A stretch of DNA of 47,198 nt. Source: a virus. A program made the translations under genes and the position numbers. The DNA lies in the IMG/VR virus record IMGVR_UViG_3300005663_000075, positions 1-47,198 of that record; one strand, written 5' to 3'. The notes beneath the pieces were generated by a model. It did not search any database and was not told the origin of the DNA. It saw only the letters and a list, made by a program, of their open reading frames with translations. Shown one piece after another: positions 34,482 to 42,559 of this stretch (the first letter of the stretch is position 1; every line of letters starts with the position of its first letter).

Positions 34482-34778
34482 CTACCTCCTAAAGTTATTC
34501 CCCCAAGGATTCTCGCGCCCCTTAGCATACATGTCATCCATGTTGTCTTGCTGGGTTCCCAGGAAGAGATGTTGAGGGTTTACACACGGTGGAGTGTCGC
34601 AACAGTGCAGGACATTCAGTCCCTCAGGTATCGAGCTATACGTGATCATCCATGCAACTCTATTAGCATTTTGAACACGACCAGCATACAGAATCGTTCC
34701 GTATCCTCTGGCATTACAAGCCCCTATCCAAATCCAGCAACCACCGGATTGATCCACCTTGTCCCAAAATCTCTTCAC
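34482..34778 (-). CDS. HNH homing endonuclease
   Basis: 98 residues: GGCWIWIGACNARGYG at the N-terminus, then LNVLHCCDTPPCVNPQHLFL with His58, Asn67 and His70, and a following Asn79, the HNH zinc-beta-beta-alpha core. It is shorter than many family members. Free-standing HNH genes cut phage genomes that lack them and spread by repair, so this is a probable selfish insertion between the chaperonin and scaffold genes. Overlaps the upstream stop by four bases. Confidence 0.9.
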   Translation of the reverse strand: MKRFWDKVDQSGGCWIWIGACNARGYGTILYAGRVQNANRVAWMITYSSIPEGLNVLHCCDTPPCVNPQHLFLGTQQDNMDDMYAKGRENPWGNNFRR

Positions 34779-35224
34779 AAGTACGCGATGACCTCCAATG
34801 GGTCACAGGTGATCTGGCCGATCATGTCCAGATCGTTGAACAATGCGAAGCAAGCTTTCTCTACACCAACGCGGGCAGACTTAGCACCAGGGAGGGTGAC
34901 GAACCACCTGTCGCCGCCGTACTTTGGCACGCGCACGAACGTCCCCTCCTGGCACCAGTCTCCTTCCGGCCATGGCTCAAGAGTATCGCGATTCTTGAAA
35001 GCTACTGGACCAAGAGAAACGACTTTCGCCACTTGAGTATTCCAGAACTCAGTGTCCTGGGCATCATCTGGAAGAATGATCCCACCTGTAGTGCGTGCCT
35101 TGGGAGACCTCATTTGCACGAGCAGTCTCGATCCAAACGGTGTTAACCCCGGTTCGATGTCGGGGAACGCTTGGTCAATGTCCTCGTATGCAAGCCGTGG
35201 CCTTTCCAATACCGACTCACTCAC
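34775..35224 (-). CDS. GroES-like co-chaperonin (Cpn10)
   Basis: 149 residues. TPFGSRLLVQMRSPKARTTGGIILPDDAQDT contains the Cpn10 mobile-loop motif (TGGIILPD at 46-53) followed by a VVSLGP strand and the closing block GTFVRVPKYGGDRW. It resembles phage-encoded GroES substitutes such as T4 gp31, which let host GroEL fold the capsid protein. Its place in the head gene cluster fits that role. It is somewhat longer than host GroES. Fold assigned with good confidence; partner inferred. Confidence 0.8.
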   Translation of the reverse strand: MSESVLERPRLAYEDIDQAFPDIEPGLTPFGSRLLVQMRSPKARTTGGIILPDDAQDTEFWNTQVAKVVSLGPVAFKNRDTLEPWPEGDWCQEGTFVRVPKYGGDRWFVTLPGAKSARVGVEKACFALFNDLDMIGQITCDPLEVIAYL

Positions 35225-35423
35225 CAGTCTCGTCCTCCTCCTCGCCTACCACTTCCTCAAACAGTCGCTCGGCGCGATTCAAGCCTTGGAGAATGCCGCA
35301 TGCTTCACCGTATCCGAAAGCACTCTTATCTCTCGGTGTCGCGAGCAACGCGAGGCATCCCGCTTGTTCCTGCTTCACTGCCGTCAGGAACTTCTTCAGT
35401 ATCGTGTCATCAGCGGCGGGCAT
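35217..35423 (-). CDS. Small hypothetical head-region protein
   Basis: 68 residues. FGYGEACGILQGLNRAERLF is a helix pattern seen in small proteins next to phage head genes. Overlaps the chaperonin gene start by eight bases. Function unknown. Confidence 0.65.
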   Translation of the reverse strand: MPAADDTILKKFLTAVKQEQAGCLALLATPRDKSAFGYGEACGILQGLNRAERLFEEVVGEEEDETGE

Positions 35424-35435
35424 TCTAAGCCTGCT

Positions 35436-35660
35436 CTACGGGGGTGTCATCTTCGATGTTCGAGGCACACTCTTGCCTCCACCACTCCCCGTGCTCGTGC
35501 CACTCTGACGAACCTTGCCAGGATGACTCGTGCCTTCGCCCCAAGGGGATGGCACCGTCTCCTCGTCGGACGTGTTGGCTTTACGCAAGCCCGCACCCGT
35601 TGCCATCATCTTGTGCTGGTTGATTGGTCCTTTCGGGTAGTACCCGATGTTTTTTCCCAT
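35436..35660 (-). CDS. Small disordered hypothetical protein
   Basis: 74 residues, N-terminal GKNIGYYPKGPINQHKMMAT and a Ser/Gly/Thr-rich remainder. No domain. Lies directly after the portal gene. Confidence 0.6.
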   Translation of the reverse strand: MGKNIGYYPKGPINQHKMMATGAGLRKANTSDEETVPSPWGEGTSHPGKVRQSGTSTGSGGGKSVPRTSKMTPP

Positions 35661-35718
35661 GTCGTCCTCCGGTTAGGAATGGAGCTTGTCGCAACTCATC
35701 AGAGTAGCATCGCTTTCT

Positions 35719-35742
35719 GCGGGCCGACCTGCCGGTCCCCGC
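35719..35742 (-). other. GC-rich hairpin between portal and downstream gene
   Basis: GCGGG and CCCGC enclose an inner GACC/GGTC stem with a two-base bulge. On the minus-strand transcript no U-run follows, so it is not a standard terminator. It may slow ribosomes, process RNA or reduce read-through after the portal. Confidence 0.4.
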
Positions 35743-35752
35743 GAGCTTCGAG

Positions 35753-38335
35753 CTAGGGGTTGGTTACACCCTCACCAGTCGTGATCCTCGATTTTGCTGC
35801 GTCCGCATTGGTCTCCGCGATTTCTAACGCCGTTTCGTTATCTTCGGTGTTTATGGCCTCGCGACTTTCGGTCTCCATGATCGTGCGTTCATCTTCAGCA
35901 CGTTCTCGCTCCATAAGCTCTTCGAGTCGAGCGACGTACTCCCCAGCTTTACGAGCGTCTTCTCGTGCACCACGAAGCGCATTCTCACGAGCCGTAGAAT
36001 CAAGCTCCATGAGCTTCATTTCGGATTGCTGCTGGCGAGCATCCTTCTTGTCCACCAGCGTTAATTGGGTCTTCTCACGTTCTCGTGCATCACGCGCCTG
36101 ATCGGATTCACGTTCCTGCTCGATAGCAGCTTGAGCGTTCGGGTCCATCGGGACCTGTTCAGGCTCGGGCTGCATTGACTGCATCACCTCCATAGCCTCT
36201 CCAACGATCTCTGGAAGAGCAGCGAACACTCCTTCTATCGCAGGCACAATCACCTGGGATTGCTTCGCAAGGTTCTTGTCCATCTCTGCACGAACCTTCG
36301 GATCTTCCAGCCTCATCATCTCACTGAGCTGCTTATCGCTGAGCCCCGTCGAAGCCTGTAACAGCTCGTAGTTGTACTGAACGTAGTAGAAGGCAATGTG
36401 CTCTTTAAGGTGATCCAGCACCATTGGCAAAAATTGTTGGGCGATCAAGGGAAACTGTCCCAGTGCAGGCGAGCGCATGTAATCGATATGCACTTGCAGA
36501 TGCGCAAGGTGATTCTGTTCAGGGAATGCAATCACCGGTCGCCCCATGGTCATGGAGGCATTCTCGTTGACTGCGTTCGATTGGTCAGGTGTGTCATCCG
36601 GCAGAAGCAACTCATCGGGGTTTGGGATCTTGGTGCGTTCGAGGATGCGCTTCTCGACAGCCTTCTGATTGTAAATCTCAGGCATCGCTTGCGCACGATC
36701 TGCGATGACTTGCAGCTGTGCCATGCGCTGAACGTCAGAGAAAATCTCCGGGTCAGCGACGGGCATAATGTCGAACGGTGGATCGAAGTCTTTGCGATAT
36801 GCGAGCACCTCACCGATGTCGCTCTTGGCTTCCTCATCCTCCAGATACATCCGGTTGATGCGGTTCAGAATCCGCAGCACATAGTTCATCGCCTGGAACA
36901 TGCGCAGGTGGATCGCACTGAAGACGGTCATGCCTTCTTCGATCAGCGCAAGCGTGGTGCCGACAGGCATCTGAGTGCTCTGCTCACCCAGCTTCTCGAA
37001 GGTGGTCTGGACCATCCCCGCCCCTGCTTTGGTGACGACACCCAGCAGTTCAAGGAGGACGTTGGAGGGTGGGTTAAACGGGATCGGCATGATCAGCTTG
37101 CGAATGTCATCGCCAGCGATCCCACCCTCGATCTCGGTTATCTCAGCGATGTTCAGTTCCTTCGACTGACCACTGAAGTTCGCCCCCTTGAGTCGGATCA
37201 GGGTAGGCAGGTTGTTCATGTGAGCTGAGTCGAGCAGGGCTCGCAGTGCGCCTGTGGCGGCACCGGAGAGCGAGCCGATCATCTGACCCAGACCTATCGT
37301 GTACGCTCCGCGCCAAGGCACGAAGGGGAACTCCACAGCCCAGTAGAGGGGTTGCTGAGTCTCGTCCTCCTCCTCCCAGTTGCGATTGACCGCACAGATC
37401 TTGCGAGCTGCGTTATCGATGGTGATCCGATAGGGTGCGTAGCCGTGTTTGCCTTCCAGATCATCGCAGTAGCACATCACCTCGAAGACATTGCGTAGCC
37501 CATCCTCGTTGTAGGGCTGGATCTGCTCTTTGCCTTCAACCCTATCAGTCGCCTTCTCGGCTCCCGATTTGTCGATAGGCTGTGATGTGGCGACCGTACC
37601 CAGGTCGAGCCACATCTTGCTCTTCACACGCTGCTTGACCTCGTGCTCCGTGATGTGCTCAACGAAGGTCACTCGCTCTGCGGTGTAGAAGTTGGATGCT
37701 GAATAGGGAAGGTAGACGTCGTCGCTGGGCCAATAGGTGGGGACGGGGCGTTTCTTCTGCTCGTCATACACGAGCCTCATGTACTGGGACCCACCCAGTG
37801 GAAGCTGTGTCAGCAGCTGCTCCAGCTCTGATCGGAAGTCTGGCATCTGCATCAAGAACTGCCAATTCATGTAGGTCTTGACGCGCTCGCCTTTAGCGAA
37901 TCTATCTGCCTCAGGGCTGTCCCCAGGCACGTACACCTTAACGGGACCGTTAGGTGGCATCAGCTCCTTGATTGCTCTCGACGCAAAATCAACAACAGCT
38001 TCAGTGAGCATTGGATGGACGACTTTTGAAGCGCCTTCAAAATCTGCTCCTCCTGGCGTTTCCTTTCCGAGACCAGTTCGCTTGATCGCTTCCTCGTAGT
38101 CCTTGTCGCGTTGCTTCCTCGACTCCTTGTCACGTTCGATGTCCTGCAGCAGACGTGTACAAATTTTGCCCAACTCAGCGCTGTCGATGTCCTCCGCGAT
38201 GTTCTCGTACCACTCACGATTCGGACGAGTGGGGACGTCATCGCTCACCTTGACAATGGCACCCCCATCGTCGGTATCGGTCACTTCATCAGGAACCTCC
38301 TCAAATTCTTCGACGGTGCCTTCGGCTTCAGCCAT
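35753..38335 (-). CDS. Portal protein
   Basis: 860 residues. Residues 85-125 (GKETPGGADFEGASKVVHPM and IKELMPPNGPVKVY), 330-360 (EFPFVPWRGAYTIGLGQMIG) and 430-480 (KLGEQSTQMPVGTTLALIEE) are typical of podovirus portal proteins in this terminase-portal-capsid order. The C-terminal 200 residues form a long charged coiled-coil. It makes the dodecameric ring through which DNA enters and leaves. Assignment is strong. Confidence 0.85.
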   Translation of the reverse strand: MAEAEGTVEEFEEVPDEVTDTDDGGAIVKVSDDVPTRPNREWYENIAEDIDSAELGKICTRLLQDIERDKESRKQRDKDYEEAIKRTGLGKETPGGADFEGASKVVHPMLTEAVVDFASRAIKELMPPNGPVKVYVPGDSPEADRFAKGERVKTYMNWQFLMQMPDFRSELEQLLTQLPLGGSQYMRLVYDEQKKRPVPTYWPSDDVYLPYSASNFYTAERVTFVEHITEHEVKQRVKSKMWLDLGTVATSQPIDKSGAEKATDRVEGKEQIQPYNEDGLRNVFEVMCYCDDLEGKHGYAPYRITIDNAARKICAVNRNWEEEDETQQPLYWAVEFPFVPWRGAYTIGLGQMIGSLSGAATGALRALLDSAHMNNLPTLIRLKGANFSGQSKELNIAEITEIEGGIAGDDIRKLIMPIPFNPPSNVLLELLGVVTKAGAGMVQTTFEKLGEQSTQMPVGTTLALIEEGMTVFSAIHLRMFQAMNYVLRILNRINRMYLEDEEAKSDIGEVLAYRKDFDPPFDIMPVADPEIFSDVQRMAQLQVIADRAQAMPEIYNQKAVEKRILERTKIPNPDELLLPDDTPDQSNAVNENASMTMGRPVIAFPEQNHLAHLQVHIDYMRSPALGQFPLIAQQFLPMVLDHLKEHIAFYYVQYNYELLQASTGLSDKQLSEMMRLEDPKVRAEMDKNLAKQSQVIVPAIEGVFAALPEIVGEAMEVMQSMQPEPEQVPMDPNAQAAIEQERESDQARDAREREKTQLTLVDKKDARQQQSEMKLMELDSTARENALRGAREDARKAGEYVARLEELMERERAEDERTIMETESREAINTEDNETALEIAETNADAAKSRITTGEGVTNP

Positions 38336-38543
38336 TCAAGAATTCTCCATGCACAGCGTCGAGGATCTTCTCAACTCGCTCCGCCGCTGTGGGGATGCTG
38401 ACGTGCAGATCCGTCTTGGGATCTCGCTGCGCCATGATGTAGATCATGGTCCTCTCGACGTTCGGCTGCCCATACTTCTCACAGAGAAGATCAAGCTCTG
38501 CCTGATCAGGGAAGACCATCCTGTTGATGTCGTGCTCAGCCAT
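38328..38543 (-). CDS. Small hypothetical protein between portal and terminase
   Basis: 71 residues, helical (DQAELDLLCEKYGQPNVERT). Overlaps the portal start by eight bases and the neighbouring gene by one. Unknown function. Confidence 0.65.
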   Translation of the reverse strand: MAEHDINRMVFPDQAELDLLCEKYGQPNVERTMIYIMAQRDPKTDLHVSIPTAAERVEKILDAVHGEFLNG

Positions 38544-38905
38544 CAGTGAACCTCGCCATACTTGACTGCGACGATGTCAGTCACATGCTGGATGATGTTG
38601 GTGAATGAACATACCGGACAGCCTCCATTCTCATCGACAATCTTGGGGGCTCCGAAGCACTCGAAGGCACCGATATTGATCATGTTGCAGGCTTCCCAAC
38701 AGGGGTCCATCTCGCCTCTGGCAAATTTCTCGTTCAGCGTCTTGGCATCGGGTGCAATCTGATCTCCCAGTCCACGATCCCTCAATGCGAACATCAGCTC
38801 TGCCCAGTGCGTCTCGCACCACTTGATGGCACGCAGATGCTTCTGGGGCTGATGAATGAAGTAGGGGACATCAAGCTTGAGAGGGGGCTGACCGTCATGT
38901 GCCAT
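38543..38905 (-). CDS. Conserved hypothetical protein, Cys-containing
   Basis: 120 residues. LRAIKWCETHWAELMFALRD and CWEACNMINIGAFECFGAPK, then GGCPVCSF, suggest a metal site. It overlaps the terminase stop by 11 bases. Frequently found next to large terminase genes. Function unknown. Confidence 0.65.
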   Translation of the reverse strand: MAHDGQPPLKLDVPYFIHQPQKHLRAIKWCETHWAELMFALRDRGLGDQIAPDAKTLNEKFARGEMDPCWEACNMINIGAFECFGAPKIVDENGGCPVCSFTNIIQHVTDIVAVKYGEVH

Positions 38906-40493
38906 ATGGGTTATCCCGCTTCTTCACCCGGCGCTTTGCGATCTCACGGGCACGCGCTTGCTCCTGTGCCTCGACGTTGTCCACGATGGTGAACGGGCCA
39001 AAGAATTTATCCATGAGAAGGCGCAGCCCCTGAGTGGCAGTATCGAGCAAGTCGTCCCGCTCGGTAGAGCCAGGACCCACGTAGGAGCAGACTTGTGAGA
39101 CAAGGGGATCTGCCCAGTCTTTGAAGTTTCCAGGGTTGATCTCCGATTCAACTGCCCAGACTCGACCAGCAGCAAACATAGGCGACACGTAATGTAGTCG
39201 CGTTAGCTTATCTTCATTACCCGGATTGTAGCCGTGCGTCAAGATGTTCTCTTCCGCCAGCTGCTGTCTCAGGCTGATCCCAGATGCCTTCTCCTCGATC
39301 AAAATGATGTCAGGCACTCTCCCCTGATGCTTCGGTCGCTGGGTCTTAGGAACGATCTTTGGCCTCAGGAGGGGCTCATCCACATCGCCGTAAGCATACG
39401 TTTTCTCCTTCTTGATCCGGCGCACGAGAGCAGGGAATCCCAGCCACTCCTCCCACGCATCGAGCAACAACACATGCGGGATAGGAGGCTTGCCTTGCCG
39501 TGGGACCATGAAGACACCCCAAGCGGAGCAGGCTGTCGGATCATTCTCTTGCTTGCGCTTATCGTAGTTCTTCTCGGTGAATGCCGGATCGATTGAGAGC
39601 ACGATGTAACTGAACTTCGGCAGTGCTTTACCCTTCGGCCAGACCCTCCACTGACTGCGCTTGACGAAGCCTTCCTCTTCCGGGTCCAGCAGCTCGCCCC
39701 GAATCTCCTGGCGACCAACTCGCGTGCCTTCGTACTTGGCAATCGACTCGAAGAAATACTCCGTCAGATTAGCGCGGTTCTCGTAGGTGCTCCCCACCAC
39801 ATCGATTGTACGTTTGTCAGTCACCAACCGACGCACGAAGGGGGTGGGCTTCGGTGTCCCGGTCACACAGATCTGAGGCTTGTTGCCTAGACGCAGGCCA
39901 AAGCTCAAGTTGTCCCATGCCTCCTGCGGGTACTTCCACGAGGCAATCTCGTCACACCAGATCTTGGCATGCTGCGGACCCCGGAGTCGCTCGGGGGTAT
40001 CCCCCGCGAAGCCACGGATGATCGAACCGTTGTACAACGTAATGGAGGGAAGTGCTTGGTTGCGGTCAGCGATCAGCTTCGGGGGGATACATGCGAGCAG
40101 TCCCGTTGGACCTTCAAAGCAGGTGTAGCGCACGTCGTCGTGCGTCGGTGAGATGACTGCGTAGTACGAGGGGTAGAGGGATGCCTCGATCCCGATCCAG
40201 TTGGCACCCGTTAGTGTCTTGCCGAATCCTCGACCAGAGCGGATGAGCCAGATGGACTTCTCCATCGACTCGAAGACAGCCGGGGGGATCTGCTTCTGCC
40301 GCGCCATGCGCTTCCAGCAGATGCGCCAGCGGATGAGGTGCAGCTCTTCCTCGCTGAACATCTGGATGACTTCACCAGTGTCAGCGGGGAGCTGGGCTTT
40401 GATATCCTCATCGAGATCGTCCCAATCGAATTCGTAATCGAACTCCGGGGGATGATGAACGAGTCCAAAGTTGAGGCTGACGATCTGTGCCAT
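38895..40493 (-). CDS. terL: Terminase large subunit
   Basis: 532 residues from the ATG at 40493, chosen because an earlier in-frame ATG would place the terminator inside the gene. ATPase: Walker A SGRGFGKT (86-93), Walker B IWCDE (178-182), coupling motif TGTPKPTP (211-218). The nuclease domain begins near LSIDPAF with Asp302, followed by ILIEEKASGISL. It cuts concatemers and drives DNA into the head through the portal. AGGA precedes the start, and a promoter lies just upstream. Confidence 0.9.
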   Translation of the reverse strand: MAQIVSLNFGLVHHPPEFDYEFDWDDLDEDIKAQLPADTGEVIQMFSEEELHLIRWRICWKRMARQKQIPPAVFESMEKSIWLIRSGRGFGKTLTGANWIGIEASLYPSYYAVISPTHDDVRYTCFEGPTGLLACIPPKLIADRNQALPSITLYNGSIIRGFAGDTPERLRGPQHAKIWCDEIASWKYPQEAWDNLSFGLRLGNKPQICVTGTPKPTPFVRRLVTDKRTIDVVGSTYENRANLTEYFFESIAKYEGTRVGRQEIRGELLDPEEEGFVKRSQWRVWPKGKALPKFSYIVLSIDPAFTEKNYDKRKQENDPTACSAWGVFMVPRQGKPPIPHVLLLDAWEEWLGFPALVRRIKKEKTYAYGDVDEPLLRPKIVPKTQRPKHQGRVPDIILIEEKASGISLRQQLAEENILTHGYNPGNEDKLTRLHYVSPMFAAGRVWAVESEINPGNFKDWADPLVSQVCSYVGPGSTERDDLLDTATQGLRLLMDKFFGPFTIVDNVEAQEQARAREIAKRRVKKRDNPYGT

Positions 40494-40518
40494 CGAAGAT
40501 CCTGTTCGACGGGGCGGC

Positions 40519-40548
40519 AGTATAGGCCCAAAAAAAGGGGGCTCACAA
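40519..40548 (-). promoter_or_regulatory. Candidate late promoter before terL
   Basis: On the minus strand TTGTGA (-35, complement of 40543-40548), an 18-base spacer, then TATACT (-10, complement of 40519-40524). It overlaps the terminator's distal part and lies just before the terL start, so it could drive the entire leftward late block. Confidence 0.5.
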
Positions 40549-40557
40549 GGAGCCCCC
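40530..40557 (-). terminator. Rho-independent terminator upstream of terL
   Basis: A perfect 8-bp stem (GGGGGCTC with GAGCCCCC), five-base loop and seven U on the minus-strand transcript. It would end transcription of the accessory block (40575 and beyond) before the late genes. Confidence 0.9.
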
Positions 40558-40574
40558 ATCTGGTCGCACTGCCC

Positions 40575-41354
40575 TCACGGGGTGGAGGGACTAGCTACCT
40601 TAGCATAGGCCAGCACACGTTCGCGTGCCTCCTTGGCATCGTGCACGTAGTGGTCGCCGTAGTAGGGATCAGCTTCGGTTTCGACAAAGTCCTTCGGGGT
40701 CACGTAGTACGAGTAGGCTCCTTCGCCCCAGTCCTCTTTCTCGACATTGACCCCGTGCTTCTCACCGAACTCGAAGATGTTCAGTCTCTTCGCGGGCTTC
40801 TTCCGGGGCTTGCGCTCTAAGGTAAAGTTGAGCCGATCATCCGCGAGCTTCTTGACGTAGTAGCGCTTCTGCTTCTTGAGTTTCTTGAGAGCAGTCTTAG
40901 CTCGCTTGAGCTTCTTCTCCCAACCGACGATGCGCCGGTCTACACTCGCAGCGCGCTTTGCTACCAAGCTCACTTCAGGCTTCGCCTTTTCCGGCTTCGG
41001 TCCCGATTCGAGGAACCGTTTTCGGATCAGCGCAGCTCCATCTCGTTCGACCGACATGTGCCCACCTTTGTGGGACAGTCCAGTCTTGCGCCAATGGATG
41101 AAGTGCGACATGTCATGGTTGATGTCGCGCCAGCCCGCCTTAGGGTTGACCGTGAACACATTTCCCTGCAGCCACGTATTTCGATTGCCTGAGCCGATGC
41201 GGATCTTCCATGAGAACTTCACTCCGATCTCCTGTTTCCAGAACGCACGCACATAACTCTTTGCGTGGCTTTCCCAGACGTTTCGCATCTGCTCGGGAGA
41301 GACATCTCCCCAGGCTTTTCCCATGACACGGATATAGTCTTTCGCCGTTGCCAT
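40575..41354 (-). CDS. Basic phage protein with degenerate metallopeptidase-like His motif
   Basis: 259 residues. Around residues 78-100 (NHDMSHFIHWRK, then SHKGGHMSVERD) the spacing of His resembles SprT/HExxH-type phage metallopeptidase-like proteins, but the catalytic Glu is not present (HDMSH). A Lys-rich helical segment follows (130-170). Function unknown; a nucleic acid or assembly role is possible. AGGAG precedes the ATG; the gene has its own regulatory upstream region and ends at a terminator. Confidence 0.6.
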   Translation of the reverse strand: MATAKDYIRVMGKAWGDVSPEQMRNVWESHAKSYVRAFWKQEIGVKFSWKIRIGSGNRNTWLQGNVFTVNPKAGWRDINHDMSHFIHWRKTGLSHKGGHMSVERDGAALIRKRFLESGPKPEKAKPEVSLVAKRAASVDRRIVGWEKKLKRAKTALKKLKKQKRYYVKKLADDRLNFTLERKPRKKPAKRLNIFEFGEKHGVNVEKEDWGEGAYSYYVTPKDFVETEADPYYGDHYVHDAKEARERVLAYAKVASPSTP

Positions 41355-41381
41355 AATTCCACTCCTAGCTGTTAAAGAACA

Positions 41382-41399
41382 TACCGTTATTCCACGGTA
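41382..41399 (-). promoter_or_regulatory. Perfect inverted repeat in the 5' leader of the 40575-41354 gene
   Basis: TACCGT and ACGGTA flank a six-base spacer. It sits just downstream of the candidate promoter and could be an operator or leader hairpin. Confidence 0.4.
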
Positions 41400-41405
41400 G
41401 CGCTT

Positions 41406-41435
41406 ATCATAACACAGGAGGTATAGACGGATTAA
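41406..41435 (-). promoter_or_regulatory. Candidate promoter for the 40575-41354 gene
   Basis: On the minus strand TTAATC (41430-41435), 18 bases, then TATGAT (41406-41411), which matches the -10 consensus in five of six places. The -35 is weak. The region 41355-41491 holds no gene. Confidence 0.4.
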
Positions 41436-41495
41436 CTAAGGGGCGAAGACTTCAATGACTTACAAAAGGCGGGGTCAATCAAAACAGGAGGTTAG
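41411..41495. repeat. Pair of direct repeats in a regulatory gap
   Basis: A near-identical element (ACAGGAGGT with flanking A and TA/TTAG) occurs at about 41411-41425 and again at 41481-41495, 70 bases apart, the first overlapping the candidate promoter. They may be activator or operator sites, or reflect AGGAGGT resemblance to Shine-Dalgarno on the plus strand. Confidence 0.35.
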
Positions 41496-41710
41496 CAATC
41501 GGACGAACGGTAGGCCCCCTTCTTTCGCTCGTTAGCGATGGCACGCTCTAAAACATCAGCTTTTATCCACGCGCCACCCTTACATCGAACCCCAAGGTGA
41601 GGTTCGGCTAGTTCACGTCCAGATGGATCGTGATGAAAGAGACCGATCTCCCACGTATCGAATTTGGAGAGGTCATCTTCAGCAGTAAAAACGTGGACTA
41701 ATTCTGTCAT
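41492..41710 (-). CDS. Small hypothetical accessory protein
   Basis: 72 residues from an ATG at 41710 that overlaps the upstream stop, preferred over a longer frame reaching 41842 that would overlap the membrane protein. WEIGLFHHDPSGRELAEPHL resembles a beta-rich small protein. Unknown role. Confidence 0.55.
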   Translation of the reverse strand: MTELVHVFTAEDDLSKFDTWEIGLFHHDPSGRELAEPHLGVRCKGGAWIKADVLERAIANERKKGAYRSSDC

Positions 41711-41880
41711 TGCTTTGTCCAATGACGGGGATTTAGGTACTGAACTTCGATCCCAGCGAATACCAAGGTCAGCGTGAGGGCAGTCCAGAATCCCGTCTCG
41801 GGGAGCACCAACACCCAGACCAAGTAGACCGTGAGACCCCAACGAGCGAAGTGAGTCGCGATCCAGAGATTATTGGTCAT
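41707..41880 (-). CDS. Small two-helix membrane protein
   Basis: 57 residues with two hydrophobic stretches (about 13-27, WGLTVYLVWVLVLPE; and 31-45, FWTALTLTLVFAGIE). AGGAG lies a few bases before the ATG. The stop overlaps the next start. Could be a holin-like or other accessory membrane peptide; no family recognised. Confidence 0.65.
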   Translation of the reverse strand: MTNNLWIATHFARWGLTVYLVWVLVLPETGFWTALTLTLVFAGIEVQYLNPRHWTKQ

Positions 41881-42085
41881 GGTCTCCTGACCTTGAGAAG
41901 GCTTGTTGCAGCACGTTGGCAGTCATCACTTCCTTGGTCTCAATCATCGATGCAGCCAGGGCTTCTGCGAGGTGATTCCGATGCCATTGAGCCACTGGCT
42001 CACGAATGATCGCAGGCACGTAGGGAGCAGCAGCAACTGCACCCGCTGCACTAATCAGTGTCTTGAGAAAGCTTCTCCGGTTCAC
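41870..42085 (-). CDS. Tat-signal-like peptide fused to a capsid-protein-like helix
   Basis: 71 residues from a GTG with GGAGGG upstream. The N-terminus VNRRSFLKTLISAAGAVAAA is a twin-arginine signal peptide (RRSFLK) with a hydrophobic core. Residues 41-63 (LAASMIETKEVMTANVLQQA) match the major capsid protein at 112-133 (LAQSMIETKE...AN...AF) at about 13 of 22 positions. Function unknown; it could be a secreted or membrane-delivered decoy, or a small virion component. It overlaps both neighbours. Confidence 0.65.
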   Translation of the reverse strand: MNRRSFLKTLISAAGAVAAAPYVPAIIREPVAQWHRNHLAEALAASMIETKEVMTANVLQQAFSRSGDHDQ

Positions 42086-42371
42086 CGTATGGTCCCTCCT
42101 GATGGCAGGCACAAATGAAGGCAAGCCTCATAAGATGCATGGGCAGTGACTCAGGTTCTAGGATGACGTGGTCCACCGGACGCAGTGTGTCATGTCGATG
42201 GAGCATGATTCCGTCTATGGCGAACAGACCCTCGAACTTGGTCCAGTTCACCGGGATGTCCTCTAGAAGTGCACGAGCTACTCTCAGCTCGTAGGTGATG
42301 TAGCCTCCTTCGATACTCTGCTTGGTTCGTAAATACATTGGGTGATCGGGATTATGGTAAAGATCGCTCAT
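42051..42371 (-). CDS. Small hypothetical accessory protein
   Basis: 106 residues with YITYELRVARALLEDIP and MHLMRLAFICACHQEG. No domain known. It overlaps the Tat-signal gene at its 3' end and the next gene's stop at its start. Confidence 0.6.
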   Translation of the reverse strand: MSDLYHNPDHPMYLRTKQSIEGGYITYELRVARALLEDIPVNWTKFEGLFAIDGIMLHRHDTLRPVDHVILEPESLPMHLMRLAFICACHQEGPYGEPEKLSQDTD

Positions 42372-42559
42372 GGCAAGTGGTTCGCAATTTGTTGTTGCAG
42401 GATGGTGCGCACCTCGATCAAGGAATCAATGAGGTGGGAGAGACTGACCCACTGATCTTGGACCAGAATCTCCCAGTCACCTGTATCCGGGTTGAACTGC
42501 GCCACTATGGGAGGCTGTTCTTCCTTAGGGGAAAATTTCAGACGGTCGTCTTCGGGCAA
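42368..42559 (-). CDS. Small hypothetical accessory protein
   Basis: 63 residues; the end is a helical segment (VSLSHLIDSLIEVRTILQQQ). It directly follows the Acb2-like gene and overlaps the next gene by four bases, so all belong to one operon. Function unknown. Confidence 0.6.
   Translation of the reverse strand: MPEDDRLKFSPKEEQPPIVAQFNPDTGDWEILVQDQWVSLSHLIDSLIEVRTILQQQIANHLP

Noticed and set aside
35719-35742. Intrinsic terminator after the portal
   Set aside because: Stable hairpin but no U-run on the minus-strand transcript; listed only as a hairpin.
41711-41842. N-terminal extension of the 41492-41710 gene
   Set aside because: It would overlap the membrane-protein gene in another frame; the ATG at 41710 overlaps that gene's stop, as typical for this operon.
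41870-42085. Complete host Tat-dependent enzyme
   Set aside because: Only 71 residues, with a signal and a capsid-like helix; no enzyme domain.
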